Shown here: piece by piece, positions 25,030-33,139 of the stretch
How the letters are laid out: each line of letters starts with the position of its first letter
Numbering within the stretch: position 1 is the first letter of the stretch
Origin: an uncultured Chloroflexus sp.
Lineage (GTDB): Bacteria; Chloroflexota; Chloroflexia; Chloroflexales; Chloroflexaceae
Assembly (NCBI RefSeq): GCF_937951745.1
Contig: NZ_CALFBQ010000033.1
Coordinates: 1 to 53,013 of the forward strand
Length of the DNA: 53,013 nucleotides
Reading direction: 5' to 3'
Program-made: the position numbers and the translations under genes
The notes under the pieces: model-generated
Seen by the model: only the letters and a program-made list of their open reading frames with translations
Told to the model about the DNA's origin: nothing
The model's database searches: none

Positions 25030-26064
25030 ATGGAACAACGGACATTACGGGCAGCGGTGATCGGAGTCGGCAGTATGGGGCGCAACCATGCGCGCGTCTA
25101 CGCGAGCCTACCGGGGGTCGAACTGGTAGCGGTCTGCGACACCAATATCGCCGCTGCGAACAGTCTGGCCAGCATCTACCGCTGTCACGTGTACACCGAT
25201 TACCACGATATGTTGAGTAGCGAAGATCTCGATCTCGTGTCAGTAGTGGTGCCAACCAAATACCACTTTGCGGTGGCGAGCGCAGTGATTAGTCATGGTG
25301 TGCATGTGCTGATTGAGAAACCGATTGCTGCGACCGTCGAGCAGGGTTGGATGCTGATCGAGGCAGCGCAGCGGCAAGGCGTGATCCTCACCGTTGGTCA
25401 CATCGAGCGATTTAACCCGGCGATCATCGCGCTGAAAGAGCAATTGAACAACCACGAGTTAGGCAATCTGTTCCAGATTATGTCACGCCGAGTCGGCCCC
25501 TTTCCAGCCCGGATTATGGATGTCGGCGTCGTGGTTGATCTCGCAACGCACGAGATCGATATTCTCAACTACCTGATCGGCTCGCCGATCATGCGGATGC
25601 ATGTCGAGTTGCACCGCCACTTACATCAGAGCCATGAAGACATGCTCTCGGCGCTGCTGCGGTTTGAAAATGGTATGATCGGTGTGCTCGACATTAACTG
25701 GCTGACGCCAACCAAAATCCGCGAACTGAGCGTCATCGGCGAGCGGGGGATGTTCGTCGCCAACTACCTTACCCAAGACCTGACCTTCTACGAGAACGAT
25801 TCGTGCCAAGGGCGGGCGTGGCCGGAATTGGCGTTGATTGGAGTCAGTGAGGGACGTAGTATCCGGCTGAAGGTGCCGCGACGCGAACCGCTGTATGAAG
25901 AGCTGCGCAGCTTCTGCGCAGCAGTGCGAAACGGCACCGAGCCGGCTATCAGCGGTGAGGCAGGTGTGGCGGCGCTGGCAATTGCCAATCAGATCGTCGA
26001 GGTTGGCTTGCGCGAACAACCGGCGGCAGGACTGATCGAGCGGGCGTTGGCCGTAGGGATATAG
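25030..26064 (+). CDS. Gfo/Idh/MocA-family nucleotide-sugar dehydrogenase
   Basis: This 344-residue oxidoreductase has the NAD-binding GVGSMGRNHARVYA near 13 and the catalytic EKPIAATVEQG (Lys in EKP). VGHIERFNPA is typical of UDP-GlcNAc 3-dehydrogenase-like members (GnnA/WlbA). It probably oxidises a nucleotide sugar at C3 so that the DegT enzyme can aminate it; substrate assignment is inference. The start at 25030 follows GGGGAGGGGAG, whereas the open frame begins further back without a site. The gene is the last of the plus-strand locus and faces the convergent ligase gene. Confidence 0.8.
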   Translation: MEQRTLRAAVIGVGSMGRNHARVYASLPGVELVAVCDTNIAAANSLASIYRCHVYTDYHDMLSSEDLDLVSVVVPTKYHFAVASAVISHGVHVLIEKPIAATVEQGWMLIEAAQRQGVILTVGHIERFNPAIIALKEQLNNHELGNLFQIMSRRVGPFPARIMDVGVVVDLATHEIDILNYLIGSPIMRMHVELHRHLHQSHEDMLSALLRFENGMIGVLDINWLTPTKIRELSVIGERGMFVANYLTQDLTFYENDSCQGRAWPELALIGVSEGRSIRLKVPRREPLYEELRSFCAAVRNGTEPAISGEAGVAALAIANQIVEVGLREQPAAGLIERALAVGI

Positions 26065-26077
26065 GGCGGGTCTGGTA

Positions 26078-26100
26078 CGGGCGGGTTTCCAACCTGCCCG
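26078..26100. terminator. Bidirectional terminator hairpin between convergent genes
   Basis: CGGGCGGGTT at 26078-26087 pairs with 26091-26100 around a 3-base loop, with one G-T pair. It sits in the 45-base gap between the convergent Gfo/Idh and ligase genes. There is no long T-tract on either side. Confidence 0.55.
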
Positions 26101-26109
26101 CACCCTATC

Positions 26110-27681
26110 TCACCGCGATCGCTTGATCCGGTAGCCAGCGGCTTCGCGATCCCATGCGTTACCAACCCCCTCAGCTTTAAGTTTGTACTTCTCAACCCGC
26201 TCGGTAGCCGTTTTGGGTAAGCTGTCGCGGAATTCGATGTAGCGCGGCACAGCAAAATAGGCCAGCCGTTCTTCGCACCAGCGCACCAACTCGAGCGGAT
26301 CGAGCGTCGCGCCGGGGCGTAGCACCACCACCACCTTAACCTCTTCCTCACCCAATTCGCTCGGCACACCAACTGCGGCGCTCTCAAGCACGGCGGGATG
26401 CGTATTGACTGCTCGCTCAACTTCCCACGAGGAAATATTCTCGCCTCTCCGCCGGATTGACTGCTTGATCCGGTCGATGAAGATTGCGTAACCCGCCTCA
26501 TCGAGCTGGCCAAGATCGCCGGTATGGAACCAGCCGCCGCGCATTGCCGTCGCCGTCTGCTCAGGCTGCCGGTAATACCCCATCATAATGAGGTTCTCGC
26601 GCTGCGGGCGAATCGCAATCTCACCGGGGACGCCGGGCGGGAGCGGGGTGTCATCGGGGCCAACGATCGCCAATTCAAATCCCGGCATAGCAACGCCGAA
26701 GGTTCCTACCCGCACCGCATCGCGTGGGTTAGCGACGCAAAAGCCGGCAGTCTCGGTCAGACCATAACCTTCGATGATCGTCAAACCAAACCGCTCTTCA
26801 AACGCACGCCACAGATCGGGTGGGGTTGCTGCGCAGGCCGCTATGCGCACCCGGTGGGCGAGGTCATCGGGAGAGGGCGGCTGTTTCATCAAGATCGGGA
26901 TCATCGCGGCTAGCAGATTGCAGATGGTCGCCCCCAAATCGGCCAATTGCCGCCAATAACGTGAGGCGCTGAATTGTTCGAGCAGCGCGATGGTTGTGCC
27001 GCGATAGATCGCCGGCAACACGGTATGGGCCTGCGCATTGATATGAAAGAGCGGCAGACTAGTACCGAAAACATCATCCGCCGTCGCCCCAATCATCACA
27101 TCAGCAAAGAGCGCTGCCGAGTGGAGATAGGCGTGATGGTTGAGCATGACCCCCTTGGGCGGGCCGGTGGTACCAGAGGTGTAGAGAATGCTGTGTAGAT
27201 CAGTGGCATGGCCGGGGGTGGGATCGGCATGCCGCGCTGCGGCGAGCATTGTGTGCCATGCGAAACAATCCGGTGCGGTGACAGTACCTCGCACTAGCAG
27301 ATGGCGCAGTTCGGGCAGTTGTTCGTGCAACGCCGTGATACGTTCAAGCAACGACTGCTCGATCACCAACACCTTTACGCCAGCATGTTCGAGAATGTAA
27401 TGCAACACATCGCCTTTGAGGTGAATGTTGATCGGCACTGTCACCGCCCCAAGGCATGCACAACCAAACCATGCCCAGAGATAATCGGGCGTATTGCCAA
27501 GCATTAGCGCCACCCGATCACCGGAGCGTACACCGAGATCGGCCAAGACACCGGCGGCGCGCCGGGCCAGTTCGGCTGCCTCGGCGTAGCACCACTGCTG
27601 ATCGGCAAAGCGGAGGAAGACGCGATCAGGCTGGCGTTCGGCCTGAGCCACCAGAGTATGCCAGAGTGTGTTCATAGACAT
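26110..27681 (-). CDS. AMP-dependent acyl-CoA ligase (class I)
   Basis: This 523-residue ANL-superfamily enzyme has the phosphate loop YTSGTTGPPKGVMLNH, the GYGLTETAGF motif, GWFHTGDLGQ, the hinge sequence FIDRIKQSIRRRGENISSWEVE and the catalytic-lysine region PKTATERVEKYKL. It resembles CaiC-like and medium/long-chain fatty acyl-CoA synthetases. It makes acyl-CoA from a free acid, ATP and CoA; the acid is not known. In-frame ATGs at 27681 and 27675 are both usable. It is on the opposite strand from the polysaccharide locus, 264 bases from the next minus-strand gene, so it may have its own promoter. Confidence 0.85.
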   Translation of the reverse strand: MSMNTLWHTLVAQAERQPDRVFLRFADQQWCYAEAAELARRAAGVLADLGVRSGDRVALMLGNTPDYLWAWFGCACLGAVTVPINIHLKGDVLHYILEHAGVKVLVIEQSLLERITALHEQLPELRHLLVRGTVTAPDCFAWHTMLAAARHADPTPGHATDLHSILYTSGTTGPPKGVMLNHHAYLHSAALFADVMIGATADDVFGTSLPLFHINAQAHTVLPAIYRGTTIALLEQFSASRYWRQLADLGATICNLLAAMIPILMKQPPSPDDLAHRVRIAACAATPPDLWRAFEERFGLTIIEGYGLTETAGFCVANPRDAVRVGTFGVAMPGFELAIVGPDDTPLPPGVPGEIAIRPQRENLIMMGYYRQPEQTATAMRGGWFHTGDLGQLDEAGYAIFIDRIKQSIRRRGENISSWEVERAVNTHPAVLESAAVGVPSELGEEEVKVVVVLRPGATLDPLELVRWCEERLAYFAVPRYIEFRDSLPKTATERVEKYKLKAEGVGNAWDREAAGYRIKRSR

Positions 27682-27712
27682 ATCGGTACAATTAAACGCG
27701 GCTTATACGGCT

Positions 27713-27718
27713 ATTGTA
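27713..27718 (-). promoter_or_regulatory. Candidate -10 element for the acyl-CoA ligase
   Basis: On the minus strand TACAAT lies 31 bases before the ligase start. No convincing -35 element was found, so this is a weak call. Confidence 0.3.
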
Positions 27719-27744
27719 CCTCATGTGAGGCGAAAGGTGTCCCC

Positions 27745-27913
27745 CCACCCGGGGAGGGGAGATGGGCGGAATGTATTCCGCCCTACATTCAGGGCGGGTA
27801 ATACTGGAAAGGTGCTATGGATTCCGCCCCCGTCGAGCCGTTGGACGAGGGAGATGTCCCCTCACCCCCGGCCCCTCCCCCACCCGGGGAGGGGAGATGG
27901 GCGGAATGTATTC
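27745..27913. repeat. 34-bp direct repeat pair with palindromic core
   Basis: An identical 34-base sequence occurs at 27745-27778 and 27880-27913 in the gap between two minus-strand genes. The first copy contains a perfect palindrome at 27764-27783 (GGGCGGAA, 4 bases, TTCCGCCC). The second copy breaks the right arm. The region between holds further CCCCTCACCCC-type G/C-skewed sequence. The same palindrome recurs in degenerate form at 51912 and 51965. Confidence 0.75.
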
Positions 27914-27945
27914 GCCCGGCGATTCGGGGAACTTTGCCCCTCACC

Positions 27946-28416
27946 CTAGCCCTCTCCCTGTTGGGGAGAAGGGGAAGGGGATGGTGCTGCCTCCATCAAC
28001 GCGCGTTCGCCCATAGCGGCCAGCAACTGCTCATCGCGGCAATCGCTACCGACGCTCAGAAACGCCAACCAACCCACACCAGCAACCACCAGCGCCAACG
28101 GCAGCCACGATGCGCCGAACGCCGGCCAGAACGCGCTGAGGGTAGCAACCGCACCGCTACCATGCAATTGATACCATTGCACGCCTAGGCCCATCAAGCC
28201 AAACGCGCTGACTTGCAACGGGCGTAGACGCGGACCATCGATCCGGCACGAGACAGCCTTCCGTTGGCGCCAATGGGCAATCACGCCGCCGCCGATCAAG
28301 CTCACGGCCACACCTATGCCCCCACCACCGGGGCCAAGCGCCAGCTCTAACCCGATCGCGACCAGCAACCCCGCTATGATGGCCATACTCCAACGCACCC
28401 ACCGATAGACAAACAT
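27946..28416 (-). CDS. Small four-helix membrane protein, unknown
   Basis: I do not recognise this 156-residue protein. It has about four hydrophobic segments (SMAIIAGLLVAIGLELALG, GIGVAVSLIGGGVIAHW, VSAFGLMGLGVQWYQL, WLPLALVVAGVGWLAFLSV). It begins 6 bases after the polyphosphate phosphotransferase stop, with GGAG 9 bases before its ATG, so it is probably cotranscribed. Its last dozen residues (PSPSPSPQQGEG) are encoded by intergenic repeat sequence, suggesting that a repeat insertion replaced the original C-terminus. Confidence 0.6.
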   Translation of the reverse strand: MFVYRWVRWSMAIIAGLLVAIGLELALGPGGGGIGVAVSLIGGGVIAHWRQRKAVSCRIDGPRLRPLQVSAFGLMGLGVQWYQLHGSGAVATLSAFWPAFGASWLPLALVVAGVGWLAFLSVGSDCRDEQLLAAMGERALMEAAPSPSPSPQQGEG

Positions 28417-28422
28417 CGTATG

Positions 28423-30060
28423 CTACTCCAATTTCACCGGCCCCAACTCAGCCTCAAGCACATTGAGCGCAGTGCGCAACACCTTAATCCGAGCATACTT
28501 CTTATCTTCCGCCTCAACGATCGTCCACGGCGCAAACGGCGTGCTGGTGCGCAATAGCATCTCATCGGCTGCTTCGAGATAGAGCGGCCACTTTTCACGG
28601 TTGCGCCAGTCTTCATCGGTCAATTTCCATGCCTTATACGGCACATTTTGGCGCTCGGTAAAGCGGCGCAACTGCTCTTCGGGACTAATGTGCAGCCAGA
28701 ACTTAGCAATAATTGCGCCGAAATCAACCAATTGGCGCTCGAACTGGTTAATCTCGGCATAGGCGCGCCGCCACTCATCGGGCCGGGCAAAGCCTTCGAC
28801 TCGTTCGACCAGCACCCTCCCATACCACGAACGATCAAAGACGGCGAACTGGCCGCGGGGCGGTAATCGACGCCAAAAACGGTAGAGGTAGTGGCGTGCT
28901 TTGTCATCGCCAGCCGGCGCGGCAATTGCATGGACAGTATATGCCCGTGGATCGAGTTCGGCGGTTAGGCGTTGGATAGCACCACCTTTGCCGGCGGCAT
29001 CCCAGCCTTCGAACACGAACACGACTGGCCGTTTCTGATGGTAGACTTGCAAACCGAGCAGATACAGTTTGGCCTGCAACTGTTTCAACTCGCGGTGATA
29101 CACATCATCATCAAGGCGCAAACTCAGATCGACCCGCCGCAACGGCCCAGCAGCGCGCAGCAGTGGCGCAGCAGGAGTGGTAACAACTGGCGTTGGAGCC
29201 GGTTCGAGCTGGTGATTCGCTGTGGCAACAGGCATAGAAACCACGGCTGCCGGTTTGCCATCAGCCGCGCCTATCGCTGGCATCCGGATCGCCACATTAT
29301 AGCGTCGCAACCCTACACCACTATCATCAATACTGGCACCGCGATTGGCGGCGGTAATACCCAACCGGCTTTCCAAGGCTCCCACAATAACTTGCAGCAC
29401 GGTCAAGCGGGCATAGCGTTTATCAGCCGCCGGAACAATGTGCCACGGCGCAAAGGCGGTATCGGTGCGAGCCAGCATCTCTTCAACGGCGCGGTAGACC
29501 CGCTGGTAGTGCCGGTTCTGCCAGCGATCCTCTTCCGTCACCCGCCACGCATTGAGCGGATCAGTCAATAGCTTGGCAAACCGGCGTGACTGCTGTTTCT
29601 TGGTAATGTGCAGCCAAAATTTAAGAATGAGCGCGCCATCATCAGCCAATTGGCGCTCGAAGATTGCCGCATCTTCGCAGCGGGTGCGCCACTGATCGCG
29701 GTCGCCGTTGGTCGTGTAGGCGGCCAGTAACTCGCGATACCACGAACGATCAAAGAAGGTCATCTGGCCGTAGCTTGGCACCTTCAGCCAGAAACGGTAC
29801 AACCACGGATACTGTTGCTCGTAGGTGCGCGGCGGTGTAATCGAGTGGACACGAAAGCCACGCGGATCGAGACGGCGGGTCAAGGTGGCGATTGTACGCG
29901 CTTTAGCGGTACCGGCCCAGCCTTCAAACACGAAGATGGTCGGGATGCGGGCATCAAGCAACATCTGCTCAAGATCAAAGAGTCGCGCCTGCAATTCGGG
30001 AGCAGTCTGCTGATATTCCTCTTTGCCGAGCGTCACATCAGTACTACAGCGATCAAGCAT
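28423..30060 (-). CDS. pap: Polyphosphate:AMP phosphotransferase, two PPK2 domains
   Basis: This 545-residue protein is a tandem of two PPK2 domains, the layout of class II polyphosphate:AMP phosphotransferases, which make ADP from AMP and polyphosphate. The C-terminal domain (about 300-545) has an intact Walker A, EGWDAAGKGG with Lys358, and the FDRSWYGRVLVERVEGF segment. The N-terminal domain (about 10-230) has a degenerate Walker A (GWAGTAKART, residues 47-56) but keeps FDRSWYRELL. The C-terminal half is therefore probably catalytic and the N-terminal half structural. Its start lies 8 bases inside the HD-GYP gene, so translation of the two is coupled, linking polyphosphate metabolism to signalling. 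Confidence 0.9.
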   Translation of the reverse strand: MLDRCSTDVTLGKEEYQQTAPELQARLFDLEQMLLDARIPTIFVFEGWAGTAKARTIATLTRRLDPRGFRVHSITPPRTYEQQYPWLYRFWLKVPSYGQMTFFDRSWYRELLAAYTTNGDRDQWRTRCEDAAIFERQLADDGALILKFWLHITKKQQSRRFAKLLTDPLNAWRVTEEDRWQNRHYQRVYRAVEEMLARTDTAFAPWHIVPAADKRYARLTVLQVIVGALESRLGITAANRGASIDDSGVGLRRYNVAIRMPAIGAADGKPAAVVSMPVATANHQLEPAPTPVVTTPAAPLLRAAGPLRRVDLSLRLDDDVYHRELKQLQAKLYLLGLQVYHQKRPVVFVFEGWDAAGKGGAIQRLTAELDPRAYTVHAIAAPAGDDKARHYLYRFWRRLPPRGQFAVFDRSWYGRVLVERVEGFARPDEWRRAYAEINQFERQLVDFGAIIAKFWLHISPEEQLRRFTERQNVPYKAWKLTDEDWRNREKWPLYLEAADEMLLRTSTPFAPWTIVEAEDKKYARIKVLRTALNVLEAELGPVKLE

Positions 30061-32950
30061 CGTTTAATTCCTCGCTGATAAACCCGTCCCACATATAACC
30101 ATTCTCAGCATAGAGTGCTAAAAACACTTCAACCACTTGCGGATCGAAATGGCGGCCCGCCTGTTCGCGAATATAGGCCAGCGCGCATTCCGGCGGCCAT
30201 GCCGCCCGATATGGCCGATTACTGGTCAGCGCATCATAAACATCAACGACAGCAAAGATGCGAGCTGCCAACGGTATCTCCTCGCCGCGCAAGCCGCGCG
30301 GATAGCCGGTACCGTCCCATTTCTCGTGGTGGCACCATGGAATTGCAAGAGCGGGGGCAAGAAAATTGATTGGGCGCAACAATTCAACAGCTAAGGCGGG
30401 ATGGGTGCGCATAATCGCCCATTCCTGCTCGTCGAGCGGGCCGGGCTTATTCAAAATGGCATCAGGAATGCCCATCTTGCCAATATCATGCAACAATGCG
30501 CCCCACCGGATATGCACGATCTCTTCGTCCGAAAAGCCCATCCGCTCAGCAATACGCACTGTTAATTCGGTGACACGACGCGAATGGCCTTCGGTCTCGT
30601 GATCGCGTAAATCAAGGGCGCGCGCCCAGCCCTCGATAGTTGCATCATACGCAGCCCGCAATTTATCATGGGCATGTTGCACCTGTTCAAAGAGATCGAT
30701 ACGGCGCAGTGCATTACCCACCCGTTCGGCAGCGGCAGCCAAGAGATCAACGATGAATGCCGAAATCGAACGAGCGCAGATCAATGTTGCCACCGCATGG
30801 CAATGATGATGCGCACAATCAAAGCAACGGAACGAGACAACAACAATTTCACCAGTAGGTGCCAGCCCAGCAGGAGCCGGCTTGCGCCACACTGGACAAT
30901 CTATCCATTGCTGCTCCCAGTGCGACAACCAATCAGCCAAGCCAGTAAACAGTGAGGGATCGCCAAATACTTGCTCGATCTGCCATGTCTCGTCCGTCTG
31001 CCGCCACAAGGCTACCGCATCAGCTTGGGTAATGGTGTGAAGCTGCTGTACCAACACCAAGGCCAACTCGGCCCAGTTTTGGGCCGCACGCATGACCTCG
31101 TTTAAAGCGTTTATAATCGTCTGCTTCTGCTCGCGTTGCACCCGCTCGGAAATATCTTGCTTCACGGCAATGAAATGTTCGATTACGCCATCGCGCTTGA
31201 CCGGCGTAATCGTCATCTCTTCATGGTACAGCGAACCGTCTTTGCGACGATTGATCAACTCGCCACGCCATGACTGACCGCTCAGGATTTGCGCCCACAT
31301 TGCGGCGTAAAACGCCCGATCCTGCTGCCCTGAACGCAATAAGCGGGTATGCTGGCCAAGCATCTCGGCCACCGAATAGCCGGTCAAGGTTGTAAACGCC
31401 GGGTTTGCCCATTCGATGGTGCCATTGGTATCGGTAATCACTATCGCCTGCGCCGACGCATTTAGCGCCGTTCGCAGCAAATCGAGCTCAGCTTGGGCTT
31501 TTCTACGTTCGCTTATATCGCGGATCACGCTCAACAACACTCGTTCGTTGCCAATATCGGCGCCGATCGAACTCACCTCAACCGGAAACACGCTGCCATC
31601 GCGACGCAGATGCAAAGTCTCAAACAAAATGCCTTGCATATTGGCCTGATTCATCTGATCACGCACGATCTGGCGCGTCTCAGGCGCGCGCAAGTCATAG
31701 ATCGTCTGGGCGCAAAGTTCAGCCCGGCTATAGCCATATACGCGCTCGGCAGCAGCGTTGGCTTCAAGAATTCGACCATCGCTCGCCCGGATAAACAGCA
31801 CAATATCGCGGGTATAGGCGCTCAGCAACTCATAACGCGCCAGCCGGGCCGCCGCTTCGACCTGCGCCGTCACATCGCGTGCAATCCCTTCGACGGCGCC
31901 ATCAACCACCACAAAGCGCACATCAAGCCAAACATACCGCCCGTCGTTCCGGCGGGTGTATAGCTGGATCTGGCCGCGGCCTTGGGCGATCAGATGTTTC
32001 GCCTGCTCGATCTGCGATTGATCAATGAATGCACTAACCGCTGGCATCTGCGTGAGCAATTGTTCCGGCTCATACCCAAGAATGTCGCGCACTGCTGGAT
32101 TAACCAAATCAAGCTGCGACTGCGGCGCGAGCGCATAGCGAAAGATAATATCCGGCGCTTGTTCGGCCAGACGGCGAAAACGAGCTTCGCTCTGCTGAAA
32201 TGCTGCTTGCGCCGCGTCGCGTTCAGTTGCGCGTTTACGTGACTCGATAATGTGGGCTAGGTTGCCGGCCAATAGCATGCCAATATCGATCACCGTTTCA
32301 CTGAAAAAGTCCGGCTGTTCAGCGTACAGATTCAGCGTTCCGATCACCCGACCATCAATATACAACGGCAACGCCGCCGACGATCGCAACCCGCGCGGCA
32401 AGGCAGCGTCACGCCAAGGTTTCATGCGCGGATCGGTCGCAATATCGGCGGCGACCACTGGCTGGCCGAACCGCAAACTCGTGCCGGTCGGCCCGCAACT
32501 CCGCTCGGCGTCATCTAACCGGATCTGCACCACATCCACGTAATCGCTGGCCGGCCCCCAGCGCGCGACCGGCACTACCTGCTGCGTTGCCGGATCAACT
32601 AGTCCGATCCATGCAAGGCGTAAGTCAACCTCTTCGACCGCCAACCGGCACACTTCCTGTTCGAAGAGTGGTGATGGCGGCGCATTGATGGACAGTTGAT
32701 GCAAGCGGGTGGCTAAACGGCTCAGGCCGCGTTGCAAGTCGATTTGATGCCAAAGCTGGGTAATAAGGCTATAACCGAACAAGGCGCTGGCGGCGATAAA
32801 GCCAATATCGAGCGGCAATCGCGTCCAAGATAGTAGCGTTTGATCGTGCCGCATCCAGAGATGCATGATCAAGAGCCACATCGTCGCGAGCAGGATATAA
32901 CCGCCGGTGAAGCGAACAAGGTATTGGGCTGAAAGCGATTTATTCTTCAT
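30053..32950 (-). CDS. Membrane GAF/PAS sensor with HD-GYP output
   Basis: This 965-residue protein has two N-terminal membrane helices (about 12-60), a GAF domain (about 85-220), three PAS domains (about 240-600, with DITERR-like ends such as RDISERRKAQAELD) and a GAF-like region (about 620-760). The output is an HD-GYP domain with HDIGKMGIPDAIL (His821, Asp822) and HHEKWDGTGYP (GYP at 882-884). HD-GYP domains hydrolyse c-di-GMP, and the metal and GYP residues are present. The start at 32950 gives a membrane-anchored protein without the unlikely 24-residue extension. Its end overlaps the polyphosphate enzyme by 8 bases. Confidence 0.85.
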   Translation of the reverse strand: MKNKSLSAQYLVRFTGGYILLATMWLLIMHLWMRHDQTLLSWTRLPLDIGFIAASALFGYSLITQLWHQIDLQRGLSRLATRLHQLSINAPPSPLFEQEVCRLAVEEVDLRLAWIGLVDPATQQVVPVARWGPASDYVDVVQIRLDDAERSCGPTGTSLRFGQPVVAADIATDPRMKPWRDAALPRGLRSSAALPLYIDGRVIGTLNLYAEQPDFFSETVIDIGMLLAGNLAHIIESRKRATERDAAQAAFQQSEARFRRLAEQAPDIIFRYALAPQSQLDLVNPAVRDILGYEPEQLLTQMPAVSAFIDQSQIEQAKHLIAQGRGQIQLYTRRNDGRYVWLDVRFVVVDGAVEGIARDVTAQVEAAARLARYELLSAYTRDIVLFIRASDGRILEANAAAERVYGYSRAELCAQTIYDLRAPETRQIVRDQMNQANMQGILFETLHLRRDGSVFPVEVSSIGADIGNERVLLSVIRDISERRKAQAELDLLRTALNASAQAIVITDTNGTIEWANPAFTTLTGYSVAEMLGQHTRLLRSGQQDRAFYAAMWAQILSGQSWRGELINRRKDGSLYHEEMTITPVKRDGVIEHFIAVKQDISERVQREQKQTIINALNEVMRAAQNWAELALVLVQQLHTITQADAVALWRQTDETWQIEQVFGDPSLFTGLADWLSHWEQQWIDCPVWRKPAPAGLAPTGEIVVVSFRCFDCAHHHCHAVATLICARSISAFIVDLLAAAAERVGNALRRIDLFEQVQHAHDKLRAAYDATIEGWARALDLRDHETEGHSRRVTELTVRIAERMGFSDEEIVHIRWGALLHDIGKMGIPDAILNKPGPLDEQEWAIMRTHPALAVELLRPINFLAPALAIPWCHHEKWDGTGYPRGLRGEEIPLAARIFAVVDVYDALTSNRPYRAAWPPECALAYIREQAGRHFDPQVVEVFLALYAENGYMWDGFISEELNDA

Positions 32951-32987
32951 AGCATCACCAGCGCAAGGTGGGTGCTTGCGTGATGGT

Positions 32988-32993
32988 ATTGTA
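32988..32993 (-). promoter_or_regulatory. Candidate -10 element for the HD-GYP operon
   Basis: TACAAT on the minus strand lies 37 bases before the start codon, in the 189-base region shared with the divergent kinase operon. No good -35 element is visible. Confidence 0.35.
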
Positions 32994-33094
32994 ACAAATT
33001 GATGCAGCGAAAAACGTACCAATTAAGCTGTTATGAGCACAATTGTCGCAACTCGCCGTAGCTAAATAGAAATGTTATGGAAAGATTAGTGGCG

Positions 33095-33100
33095 TATAAT
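33095..33100 (+). promoter_or_regulatory. Candidate -10 element for the kinase operon
   Basis: A perfect TATAAT lies 39 bases upstream of the kinase start at 33140. The -35 region is weak. With the opposite element at 32988 it defines a divergent promoter region between the HD-GYP and phosphorelay operons. Confidence 0.5.
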
Positions 33101-33139
33101 ACATCAAAGAGTCGCCACATCAGCTCGAGGAGTCGCGCT

